From the NCBI GenBank assembly GCA_015680685.1, contig MNCI01012718.1:659366-723365 (forward strand): 64,000 nt of DNA, written 5' to 3'. Positions 33,863-43,528 of this stretch are shown one piece after another. The notes below the pieces were generated by a model. It saw only the letters and a list, made by a program, of their open reading frames with translations, ran no database searches and was not told the origin of the DNA. This stretch comes from Gnetum montanum (lineage: Eukaryota; Streptophyta; Gnetopsida; Gnetales; Gnetaceae). The number at the start of each line of letters is the position of its first letter. The stretch's first letter is position 1. The position numbers and the translations under genes are program-made.

Positions 33863-35220
33863 ACAAGAAGGATTAATAAATATTTTCCATTTTCTTTAAT
33901 TTTACAATTTTTTGTTTTCCAATTTTTCATTTTTCAATTTCTTGTTTTATCTTTTTGTCTTTCTATCTTTTTTTCAGTAATCTCATCTACGAATAAAACA
34001 CTCATGTGGCTCGTTGGTTGAGGTGTGTTCTATGTTATCGAGTCTCGAGTGATCAATTATTTGGACAATGAGCCCATTATACCCACTCATCCATTCTACA
34101 AATAAGAGGTTCTGTTTGAGGGTACAGTGATATTCTTGACATCCTTAAAACTTAAAATTAATTTTGTGTTGATTGTACCCAAAATAAAGAAGGATGTACC
34201 AAGAGGGAATGATTAGGGTGTGACATCAAGGGGACTTACGGATTCTCTTTGGTGACATCTATGAGAGTTATCATGCAATGTGGTTGTACTAAGATCCTTG
34301 TAGATCTAATGCAAAATGGGAGTAAGAGTAATCAAAAGGCACTCAAAAATCCAATGTTGTTCTAGGGGGTTCCACCGGAAAGACATGCACCCATGCCTGA
34401 GGGTTGGTGGCTTCTCTGGATTCAGCATTCCAAAAAATAAAAAAAAAGGAAGTGCCACAAAGCAAACATCACTCCTCCCTTGAACAAAATGCCAAGTGAT
34501 TGTACGCCTTGTTGTTATGGTACTCTCATAGTCACTCATCATGGGATGAAGTAATGCAGTGTCACTGATCAGAGGAATGGACTTGGTCCTAATCTTGGAA
34601 CGATGGGTTAATGATACATTAATCATGCTTTACACGCAGGATTCATTATGCCCTGGGTCAGTTACCTCATGTCCCAATCTCTACAATCCCTTCTATAGTT
34701 CGTCTCATCTCGATGTTCATGTAATTGTAGCTCGTGTCTTGTGTAGCGTAGAATTCTTATCTCATTCTGGTGATACTTACATGTGTGTGTTTTGTGGAAC
34801 CAGTGTGAATTACATTTAACCCTTCTAGTGCCTACGGACATTTTAAGGTGTGGTTACGCAAGGGCATTATAGGTTGGAACCTACTTTGGGGAAGACCCAC
34901 TTGCATAATTTTTGTAATTTGCACTCATAACACATCTTCCGCACATCATCTATTACCCTCAGCGTATTGTCAATGATATTCTTTCCCTTATTACTATCCC
35001 TCCGATTCAAACGTTCCTATGAACCATCACATAGCCTTTTTCTTTCCCTTATCATCTGAGGTCCTTATTAATAAATTCCACACCATCATAATTTTCATGC
35101 CTTCAAAACTAGTTGAATTACCCTGGAATCCTTTAACAATAGTCCAAATGTCCTTAGTTTACATCGTTTAATTTCAGAAAAATATTAAAAATTCAGTACA
35201 TTCTATAAAGTGCCCTAACT
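33863..35220 (+). other. E3 non-coding region between gag and second promoter-like cluster
   Basis: T-rich tract 33884-33975 ending TTTTTTTTCAG at 33977 (acceptor-like). Broken frames follow, including plus 34559-34819 and minus 34306-34626, without recognised product. The conserved hairpin is at 34854-34908. The layout parallels the 3' regions of E1, E2 and E4. Confidence 0.6.
34854..34908 (+). ncRNA. Conserved hairpin module, E3 copy
   Basis: TTACGCAAGGGCATTATAGG, then ACCTACTTTGGGGAAGACCC and ACTTGCATAAT. Same core as E1, E2 and E4 (CTACTTTGGG and GACCCACTTGCAT). Confidence 0.6.
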
Positions 35221-35231
35221 TCGATAGGTTG

Positions 35232-35326
35232 CAATATCGCATACATGATATCGCGGCTGACGCAATATCGCATCCACGCTATCTCGTACACGATATCACG
35301 CTCAAAATATATATATATATATATAT
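35232..35326 (+). promoter_or_regulatory. E3 internal U3-like palindrome cluster and TATA tract
   Basis: CAATATCGCATACATGATATCGC, ACGCAATATCGCATCC and ACACGATATCACGC (written in pieces) repeat the palindrome vocabulary of the E3 LTR U3. They are followed by AAAATATATATATATATATA at 35305-35324. The cluster lies about 490 bases before the second ORF. It may be a captured U3 acting as a second promoter. That is an inference. Confidence 0.5.
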
Positions 35327-35496
35327 GTAACACCCTTGCATCTATCAACATCATTTGCAACTATTCATGCGGGGAAAGTTTTTCAAATTTCTCTCTATGA
35401 CTCGTGATTATGCATCCCTTGCTTTCATATCCATAACTCGCTCACTGGTACTCTGATTTTCATTCCGTTTGAACCTACTTGAACCTGGAGTGTTCA

Positions 35497-35516
35497 ACTT
35501 AGTCATGGGGGAGGGG
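35497..35516 (+). promoter_or_regulatory. E3 second internal polypurine-like tract
   Basis: AACTTAGTCATGGGGGAGGG, almost the 3' tract of the element (TTTAGTCATGGGGGTA at 38752-38767). It also reads QLSHGGG, like the end of pol in E2 and E4. Confidence 0.45.
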
Positions 35517-35789
35517 CACACACCGAATATCACATAAATTTTTTGAAATTCATCATTGCCCAAAGGACATTATTAAGGATAATTAGTTATAATATTAATG
35601 ATAAATGCGCCAAAAATAATTTCATCTCCTTAATTATACCAGGAAACTAGATTTGGAAACCACCTAAGAAAAGAGGATTAAATATTATAATCTTTCAGGG
35701 ATATTTTCTCCTAATAATTAATGTCACATGAAGATAAAGCAAATTCATTAAGGTAAGAAGTAAGGTATAACCTAACCTTGGTAATAACC

Positions 35790-35819
35790 TTACTAATGAT
35801 TGGCCATATGTGATTGCAG
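35790..35819 (+). promoter_or_regulatory. E3 branch point and 3' splice acceptor
   Basis: TTACTAAT is a perfect plant branch-point match. The TGATTGCAG acceptor ends one base before the ATG of the second ORF. Counterparts are in E1 (13882-13911), E2 (25050-25080) and E4 (51324-51354). Confidence 0.6.
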
Positions 35820-38618
35820 ATGGCCTCGAAACGGGGACAACAGGAAGGTCCTGCTCAGGGTGTGATCAAGCGACCTAGGAGAGATGAAGAACAAGTTCCT
35901 GCCGAACAACATGCAGAGCAGGAAGAATAATCATTTAGTATCCATCAAAAAGACCCTACCACTGTACAATCAAGGTAGGTGGAAGGAGGAGTTGCTGTAG
36001 TGTCTAAATAGAGATGACATCTCACGTTGCCCCACGATTGTGTTCAGGCCATCCATGAAAGGTCCATATTAACTATAGTCATCGTGGAATTAAACTTTGG
36101 ACCTTTTGTAGAATTTGCTCTGGAAGCCATTAGGGATCACCTCAAAGGTTCCCCATTATGGCCTACCCTCTCTGAAAGCGATGCCTGGTACTTAGGGGAA
36201 ACATACCAATTTTGCACAACAAAGAAGAAGGCACCATGGTTAACATTTGTGGTGTGACTATCGATTTCTCTATTCAAGCCATTTCAGAAGTATTAAACCT
36301 TCCAAATACAAGGCCAAAGGTTGCTTGGCTGTCTACCCGCTCAAACCATGATGCGCAACGAGTTTGGTTAGACAGGGCGTACAAAAAGGAAGATAAGACC
36401 TATGGGGAGTTGACGACAGAAGAGAAGATTTATTTCAAAATAGGAACTTATCACATTTTCCCCACAAGAGGTTTAAAAATAATTTCAACATATGTGGCAA
36501 GAGGATGTGCAGTATTGATGGGAAAGGTTAATGCTAACCTACCTCATCTATATTTTATGGAGATCCTAAGGCAGTTTGAAGAACCGAAAATAGGGAAGTT
36601 TGCATTACCCTTCCCTTGTCTTATTAGCAAGCTGTGATGTCGTGCTAGTATCAAATCATATACCAATAATGTCCTCCGAAAAGCACAAAATGCTTCATAT
36701 GCCGAATTGCTAAAGCCACTAGCTGCAAGAAAAATCACTGGTGAGACATTGGGGCCAGAACAAGAAAAAGAACACATAGCAAGGCCAACTGCAACTCAAC
36801 TTGTAGGACCCAGCCAACTTTCAAGCACGGGACCTAGTCAACAACAAGAAGCAAGGCCTAGCATGGGTCAACAGCATCAACCACTGCCACCATTGCAAGA
36901 TTACAAACCATCGATGAGCCATCTCAGGGCCATCGCTGAGATGGTCAGTTGGGGAAGTCGTGATGATGCAAATCTCTTCTGCATCATCGACAATGCTATA
37001 CAGCCTACGATTTCTATGGATCGTGCATGGGGTGAAGTGTCCATTCAGACAGTAGGAGGAGAGAGCACTTGGTCATAATAGATTTCAGGGAACGCTGCGT
37101 CCTTTCAAGTGCAGTTGGAAACTGGTGAAGGGGCCACGATGGTGGTCATACAGCACCAGGATGCAGTGGGACCCACAGAAGTACTCACAGAACACATTAA
37201 AGAATCATTCAATGTGCTTGTTGTGCCACCGGTAGATCTTACAGGAACACGAGATGCCCAAACTTTGGCCGGTACCTCAATGACTCTTATGGAACATGAG
37301 GATGTACTCGATCGATTGCTACAAACAGGATAGGTAATGATGTCCTTATTTGACATCCCACAAGATGTTACAGCAATACAATCAGACCTCATTTCCACTA
37401 AGGGGAAGCTGGTCATGACAGAGATGAGGGTCGAACACACTGAAGCAGAAGTGAAAAGATTACAAGAAAGGCTCGTGACCCTGCAAGCAGCGTAGCTAAG
37501 ATCCTTCTCAATTCATTCTCACAGACCAGCTGGACACTTTCAAAATTAAGCAACTCAATAAATTGTTGACAGAGAATAAAAGGGTGGTGGAAGAAAAGGA
37601 GAAGGATGATTGGGATGCCTTTATGGCACAAGCGTAAACTTATGTGCACGCCAAGGCACTCAAGGCCTTACAAGAGGAGAATAAACAACTTGTTGCTGAC
37701 AACCTTCGGTTGACCTCTATAGAGAAGAAAAAGAATGTTCTCAAGGAACATTTTTATCAGTTGTGAGAACAACTAATTAGGATCAACCAGGACATGAACT
37801 CTTTAGCCAGGGAAAATCGAACCCTCTCAATGGAGGAGGTACATGCCATCCATTAGAAGACAGCCATTGAAATAAGCGCATGGCAAAATGAGACTAAATG
37901 GAATGAGAAGCTAAAGGATAATTTCCGGGACCAGGTGGGGATGTATAAACAAATCATCGAAAAGGAGATCCATATGGCCAAGGCCCACATCAATGCTCTT
38001 AGTGCTCAACACACTAACTAGCGAGCCATATTGGACACATACGCGTTTGTCCACCAGGCGGAAGTTAAGAGCTGGGACCTACAGATCCAAGACCTTACAG
38101 AGTACATGGAGTTGGCAAACCTGCGGTATGCCAACCTTTTCATGTTAACAACAGGGTGCCTGAGAATAGAGCTCGAGCAACAGGTAGCCACCACCTACAT
38201 CAAATATGAAACAGAATTTGCAGAACATAAGAAAACATTGCAAAAATTGGAGGTTGTAAATTCTGAACTCGAGGTGGTTAAAGCAAGCTACCAGGGATAG
38301 AAAGGTATCACAACAGACTTGGCTTGACAGCTCATAGATTTTCAAGAATACAGAGACAAAGCTAGAGTCTATGAGGAGGAACAGCAGGTGTTTGCAGCTT
38401 GGTATGTCAAAGCAAATAAAATGTTTCCGCAACTACTGTGTCCATGGGAGGTGCCAACTCCATCAAACATCGGAACATTAGCATAGATGGCACAAGATCC
38501 TCAAACTGAAGAGGAGAAACTCCAAGCCATAATTCAACGCCATCAAATCCCAAGACCTGGAGTGCAAGACAAGGGAAAGGCACCTATGGAGGAGCCACTG
38601 CCACCAGGAACTACATGA
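35820..38618 (+). pseudogene. E3 second ORF: transposon-type domain plus long coiled coil
   Basis: ATG at 35820 (MASKRGQQEGPAQGVIKRPR, basic and NLS-like) to TGA at 38616, a span of 933 codons with some stops and compensating shifts (one near 36205). Residues about 70-275 resemble the N-terminal domain of plant Athila-type second ORFs and related plant transposon proteins: FVEFALEAIRDH, MVNICGVTIDFSIQAISEVL, YHIFPTRGLKIISTYVARGC, FALPFPCLISKL. A Q/P-rich linker (36780-36900) follows, then a segment with QPTISMDRAWG. From about 37400 to 38430 the frame is a long coiled coil (LNKLLTENKRVVEEKEKDD, ALQEENKQLVADNLRL, KKTLQKLEVVNSELEVVK). The tail is GKAPMEEPLPPGTT. No enzyme motif. Role unknown, perhaps structural or nuclear. 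It replaces pol in this element. Confidence 0.75.
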
Positions 38619-38751
38619 GTTCCACCCAATTTTTTCGTGTTGTGTCTCAATTTTGTTCTAATTCCACACTGCAACATGAATCCATTCTAGTCAGCCAATA
38701 ATCCCATACCTATCCAGTGTGTAATCACTTTAACTCAAGGATGAATTTTCA

Positions 38752-38767
38752 TTTAGTCATGGGGGTA
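38752..38767 (+). promoter_or_regulatory. E3 3' polypurine tract
   Basis: TTTAGTCATGGGGGTA immediately before the TG of the 3' LTR, as in E4. Confidence 0.85.
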
Positions 38768-39577
38768 TGTTGAGTCATGAGTTGTTAGCTATGATATCAC
38801 ACCCATGATATCGCGTACGTGATATCGCAGCCTAGATGCGATATCAAATACGCAATATTGTGGTCTGTCTCCTCTTCTATAAATAAGAGGTAGGCAAATT
38901 TGGTTAGAGAGCTAGTTTTAATATTAAGGTAGGGACTTTTTGTTAGTTTGTCCTCTCAACTCTTTCTCCTAGTGCATGCCTACAGTGTGATGATTGTAAT
39001 TGTACGGCATCCTTATTCAAGTGTGACATACTTGGACATGCACATGACTGGCAATAAAGATCAAGATTACTTCATCATTGCAGCATCCACTTAGCTTAAT
39101 TATTTAATTTTTATTGTTATTTATTGCTTTCTTAGTTAATATCTCTCTACCCTTACCTCCTAGTAACACGGAATGAGTACGATTTAATCACGAGCATTTA
39201 AGTGTAACTACTTGGTAACACAATAGCATACCTAGGCCATGCGCTTGGTAATCCCAGTGGTAGTCATGCACAAGGTCCAAGATGTGTACGAATGATTAAG
39301 GAATAGATTCTCTCTCACCCTCTCTCTCCTAGCTTAGTTGATATTATTTCCCATCATACCCAAGAGTAGCATTAGTGTAGGAACACATCATACACCCCAC
39401 TCTGGACTAAACCATACGTGACAAAGCTAATACTAGTCTAAGTGGAAAGATAGCAAACTATGATCTATGAGTAACTGTCTAGATACCACAACTAGTTCGT
39501 CTGCAGAGTTCGACCGGATCGTGCTTGAAGTGCTCGTATTCGTATGGTTGAGTATAGGGGTACCTCGCCACTCATCA
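38768..39577 (+). repeat. E3 3' LTR
   Basis: 810 bp, TGTTGAGTCATGAG to CCACTCATCA. GATATCGC palindromes lie around the central ACGT near 38810-38830. TATA box TCTATAAATAAGAG at 38876-38889. Compared with the 5' LTR, CG dinucleotides are exchanged for CA or TG in both directions. Confidence 0.92.
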
Positions 39578-41030
39578 CCTTCCACATTAGGCTCCATCTG
39601 TGTTAAAACCTTCACATTCACATAAAAACATTAACTAGAATGTTTTCATCTTTACCTTTAACTCATAGAGAAATAAAAGTTTTTGCACTCTTTCAATATA
39701 TTTCCAAAGTTTAGTACTAAGTCCAAGTCTCCAAACAACATATCCATACAATATAGTAGGATAGATGATAGTTTGAAAATTTTGTTTTTTAATCTTCCTA
39801 GCCCAAAGCTCTAAATCCCTCACTTATTTTTGATAGTATAAAGAGCCTTGAAGCTTCATGCTATTTTTTCTTTGATGTACTTCTCTCACATGTAATTGTT
39901 CATATAAATGACACCCAAATATTTAAAAGAATATACTATTATGCATTAGCACCTTCAAAATAGAAGTTATAATAGTTATTTCTTGTACTCTTGATCATCA
40001 ATTTGGTTTTATCTACATTTACTTAAAGACTTGATAAATGACAATAATTTTCTAAAATTTGCAACTTGTTTTGCATACCTTTTGTAGTAGTTGAGATCAA
40101 AGTAGCATCATCTTCATATAAAAGAAGATTCACTACTTAGGATCTAATTTTGATAGCATGACTATCTTGCTCGTTGCACAACCATTCCTCTATTTCATCA
40201 ATAAAGATACCAAAGAGAGTTGGACAAAGTGTTCAATCTTGCTTAACTTTGATTTTGCTATGAAATTGAAATTTTTTCTCTTAATTATTATTTGTAATTT
40301 TGATAATTAGTTTCTCATACAATCTTTGAGTTGCTGCAATCAAATGTGCAGGGAGGCCAGTTTTATACAAGCAAAACCATAATATTGTATAGATCACTGA
40401 GTCATATGCTTTTGCAAAATCAATAAAACAAAAAACTTTTTTATTTGACATTTTTGCAAACTCCATGCAATGTCTTAGAGTAACTAAGTGATCAATAGTG
40501 GAGTGATTTTGTGTGAAACTTGCTTGATATCTTACCTTGACCTAGTTACCTTCGGCATAAAAACTGATTCTCTTTTATAGCATAGTGCCCAACAACTTAA
40601 TGAAAATATTATTCACAACAATCATATGATAATTGTTCAAATCTTTTTATCCTCTTATTTTTATCTAATAAGGATAGCTTTACTAATTTTCTAATATTGA
40701 TTTAATCCTTACTCTATTGCTGAATTTAGTTTATGCTGAACTTCTCTATGAATACTAGATCCTACCCACTTTAATTATTTTGCATCTAAATCAACTAAAT
40801 CTACAACTTTTCCAAATCTTAGCTTTTTGATACCCTTTGTGACTTCCTCAAGACTAAATTAGAGAGGCACTTATTGTACAATAACTTATTATCAACCCAA
40901 CAAATATCTTGAAAAGAAAAAGTAAATGATGAAAAGGTTTTATGATAAAAACATTACTAAAATTGTCTAGGTTCCTTTTTAAGGGTGTAAGCAAAATATT
41001 TCTATTATTTCCTCATAAATTTCTCTCTTG
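39578..41030 (-). pseudogene. LINE-alpha copy 2, reverse transcriptase
   Basis: Minus-strand reading from about 40960 to 39600: EEVTKGIKKLRFGKVVDL (RT start), NYHMIVVNNIFIKLLGTML, YQASFTQNHSTIDHLVTLRH, then the A motif KKVFCFIDFAKAYDSV (40466-40400) and GIFIDEIEEWL. The YADD-type C motif is degraded to YEDDATLIST (about 40108). Then VNVDKTKLMI, SFKYLGV and ILYGYVVWRLGLSTKLWKY (39770). This is a non-LTR RT of L1-like type. It lacks endonuclease and ORF1 (5' truncated or deleted near 41030) and has many stops. About 270 bases near 39600 present in copy 1 are missing. Confidence 0.8.
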
Positions 41031-41105
41031 GTTCTAATTAAGCATGTATATGTGTGAACTAAACTTTATTGGTGACTCTTAAAAAGAAACCAGGCATGAA
41101 GAACA

Positions 41106-41426
41106 TTTTTACGGAGCCATGGAGCATGCATGCACGAACGAATGATGTCCAGTGGAGCGCCTGCAGAGAGAGAAAAGTGGGCCGGCACCGTGGAGCACCA
41201 GGAACACGGTGGCCAAGCCCTAGCCAAGGTTTATATATATATATATATATGTGTGTGGGGTTAAATTTGGTGTAATTAGATTGCTCTTCAGGTAAGTAAT
41301 TCTCGGAAAAATTAAGTAGAAGTGTGTCAGTGGGTGTATGCATCCGTTCCTGATGATAGAACTGGAATTGGTGGTCTTTTCTTGCTTTCTTGCATGCATG
41401 CAGATGCCATGCATGGCTCCGTAAAA
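41106..41426. repeat. Inverted repeat with RY (CATGCATG) motifs
   Basis: TTTTACGGAGCCATG at 41107-41121 is the exact reverse complement of CATGGCTCCGTAAAA at 41412-41426. Inside it, GCATGCATGC occurs on both arms (41124-41133 and about 41392-41401). The loop of about 270 bases contains a TA microsatellite (41231-41250). It may be a MITE, a long-loop small-RNA precursor or a paired regulatory site. Confidence 0.6.
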
Positions 41427-42087
41427 TTGCTATATTTGATTTCTGCTGCAACTGATCATCATTATGAAAAAGAAAGGAAACATACTCTATCTAACTGCAA
41501 TACACATCTTTTCTTTACTAATTTTTTAAATTTAAACCCGTTTTTTATCCTGATTGCTTCTCATTTTGACGATCCGATTTTAAAAACTTCCTTGAAATTT
41601 TCCCAACCCTATAAGATTTTTCATTTTCTGATTCTAATTTAATTCGAATTCCAAAGCCATTTGAAAAGAAAATGTTTTTTCACCTTAATTTGTAATTTAT
41701 TAGAATATTTTCAATGGGAAAACTGTACAAAAGAATGCCAGCTGCTTGTGGTTATCAAAAGCTCAACAATTTTTTTTAACTCAAAGAAATATACGAGAGC
41801 TGGCTGTAAATTTAACTTCAATTACATTGTAAATTTAACTGTTAAGGCTGGTTAGGAACAACTTAGCGTCCGGAAACGACAGCCGCTTCCAGTGGACGTA
41901 CTCCATCGTTCCCCTTCCTTTTTTGTTGCACTTTGAATCTAAGAAGGCCACCGTTCACTCCGGCGTTTCGCTCCTGCGTCCAAAAAATCACAGCTACACA
42001 AACATATTGGATGGTGGACATTTTATATAGTGGGAAACAATCTCCCACGCCTAAAACTAAAAGAAAAATTAGATGAGGAAATATTTC

Positions 42088-42318
42088 TTATAGATTCCGT
42101 GATGGCGACTGAGCCAAATGTCCCATAATCAAACAAATTACGGCATCAACTGAAGTCGTCGTAGCTGCAGAACTGCAATGGTTTCCACCACATTCAGGCT
42201 CTGCAGAACTCTGTTGCTGAGGAAATTCTGCAGCTGCATTTTTGACGGCATTAATCATTGTAGATTTAATGCATGCAACGTATTGATATGTATTTGTAGG
42301 AGAAGTTAGGGTTTCCAC
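42088..42318 (-). CDS. Hypothetical small ORF, 76 codons
   Basis: Minus frame with alanine/serine/glutamine-rich content (KNAAAEFPQQQSSAEPECGG, then ICLIMGHLAQSPSRNL) in a stretch of normal codon usage. It has no signal peptide or membrane segment that I trust. It could be an exon remnant, or chance in a GC-richer patch. Confidence 0.25.
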   Translation of the reverse strand: METLTSPTNTYQYVACIKSTMINAVKNAAAEFPQQQSSAEPECGGNHCSSAATTTSVDAVICLIMGHLAQSPSRNL

Positions 42319-42614
42319 ATAACTTAATCATATTATTTAGTAAGTTTCTAAATGATTTCGGAGGTAGATAATTTAGTAACAAAATATTCAATATAGATAG
42401 TTTCCTTTTGAAAAGATAAAGTTTTTTGAACAGCCCCGACAGGCACTCTCACATCCTGGCAGGGACCTTTCCGTTTATGGGACGCCAAGCATACTTTTTG
42501 AATATTTCCGCATTTGCTCCTCCTTCGTCTTTGCTCCTTTGACCGATTGCTAAATTGTTGGAGGAAATATTTTGATGCATGAGGCACCAAAACATTACAA
42601 TGATAACTAATAAA

Positions 42615-43410
42615 TGATAAATCATGTTTTCATACACTCTGAGACCGCGATATCGGGTACCCAATATCGAAGACCAATATGCAAAATCGTACATTCAATA
42701 ACAGGATTACTCCTAGGTCTATAAATACAACCCCTGGGCACACAATTGGGAATAGTTTTTGGCAATCAAGTAGTCCATTTGAGACTTAGAATATTTTCCA
42801 AGTGCTTGCAACAGGAGGTCTAAGTGTGAACGGATCTTTATTCAAGCATTGATGTACCTAAACACACCATTGTGTTAGCAATAAAGACGAAGACTTTCTT
42901 TCTTATGCATTTATATATTGTGGTTTCATGCAATTTTCATTAATGCTATTCATGCAACAATTAATTTTGATTAGTCAAGCAATTTATTAAAATACACAAG
43001 CACGACCCTTTTGAACATACATGTGACACTTGGTAGCTCAAAAACGGTTAGTGTTTGACAACCCAGTAGTGTTTACACAAAGTTCAGGATGTGTTCAGAA
43101 GTGGAAACAGTTACTTGTGTTAGGCTAGATTAGACCATAGTTTACTTAGCCTTTAATTACTCTTACTTTTATTCTTGTTCTAGGTAAGTAATTTGATAAA
43201 ACACAAAATAATAAAAATTTTACGCCTCAGTCACACTTAACCATACAATTGCATTCCACAAGTGGGACTGGGAAGACAACAAACAAACAGCACGCACACA
43301 TTGTTTAGCTCTAGCGTACTTAATAATTATAATTTGTGAAATTTAACCAGATCACATGTGAACGCTTGTGATTCATATGGTTGGGCATAGGGGTGCCTTG
43401 TCGCTCATCA
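42615..43410 (+). repeat. E4 5' LTR
   Basis: 796 bp, TGATAAATCATG to GTCGCTCATCA. U3: GCGATATCGGG, CCAATATCGAA. TATA box TCTATAAATACAAC at 42718-42731. GCAATAAAGACGAAG near 42880. About 40 bases shorter than the 3' LTR, mainly around the R-U5 boundary. Confidence 0.92.
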
Positions 43411-43411
43411 T

Positions 43412-43429
43412 TGGCACCATTGCCAGGGA
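43412..43429 (+). promoter_or_regulatory. E4 primer-binding site (tRNA-Asp)
   Basis: TGGCACCATTGCCAGGGA matches the tRNA-Asp 3' complement at 15 of 18 positions. All three mismatches are G-to-A at former CG sites. Confidence 0.88.
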
Positions 43430-43528
43430 CTATAGTTCTACGTGTGCTATCTATACGAAGTGAAAAAATTAGAATTATAATTGAATTAAACCTTAACTAC
43501 ACACTGCCTATAAGATCATTAACACAAA

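Larger units (their letters stand above)
31075..39577 (+). mobile_element. E3: pol-less gypsy element with a large second ORF
   Basis: An 8.5-kb element inserted in LINE-alpha copy 2 with CCTTC duplications. It carries gag and a 933-codon-span second ORF but no protease, RT, RNase H or integrase motif in any frame. Modules in order: 5' LTR (cut by the N), gag, polypurine-like tract, T-rich tract with acceptor, conserved hairpin, U3-like palindrome cluster with TATA, another polypurine-like tract, branch point and acceptor, second ORF, 3' polypurine tract, 3' LTR. It would depend on another element for replication. Nearly all changes between its LTRs are transitions. Confidence 0.9.
41031..42614. 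other. Less AT-rich low-copy stretch with inverted repeat and small ORFs
   Basis: Composition changes to a visibly higher GC content with intact CG dinucleotides (ACCGTGG, TTCCGG, GGCGTTTCGC). Minus-strand frames 42590-42348 and 42318-42088 (METLTSPTNTYQYVACIKST, then AAAEFPQQQSSAEPECGG) look compositionally gene-like, but I recognise no family. Minus frame 42048-41863 is 61 codons. A TATATAAAA string on minus lies at 42020-42028. It could hold a remnant of a host gene. Confidence 0.35.

Noticed and set aside
37105-38432. Minus-strand ORFs opposite the E3 second ORF
   Set aside because: The plus frame shows heptad coiled-coil structure and continues the same ORF. The minus frames are shadows.
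42601-42614. Alternative E4 start at TGATAACTAATAAA
   Set aside because: E2 LTRs and the E4 3' LTR all begin TGATAAATCATG. The upstream TGATAAC is flank, and using it does not give a matching target duplication.
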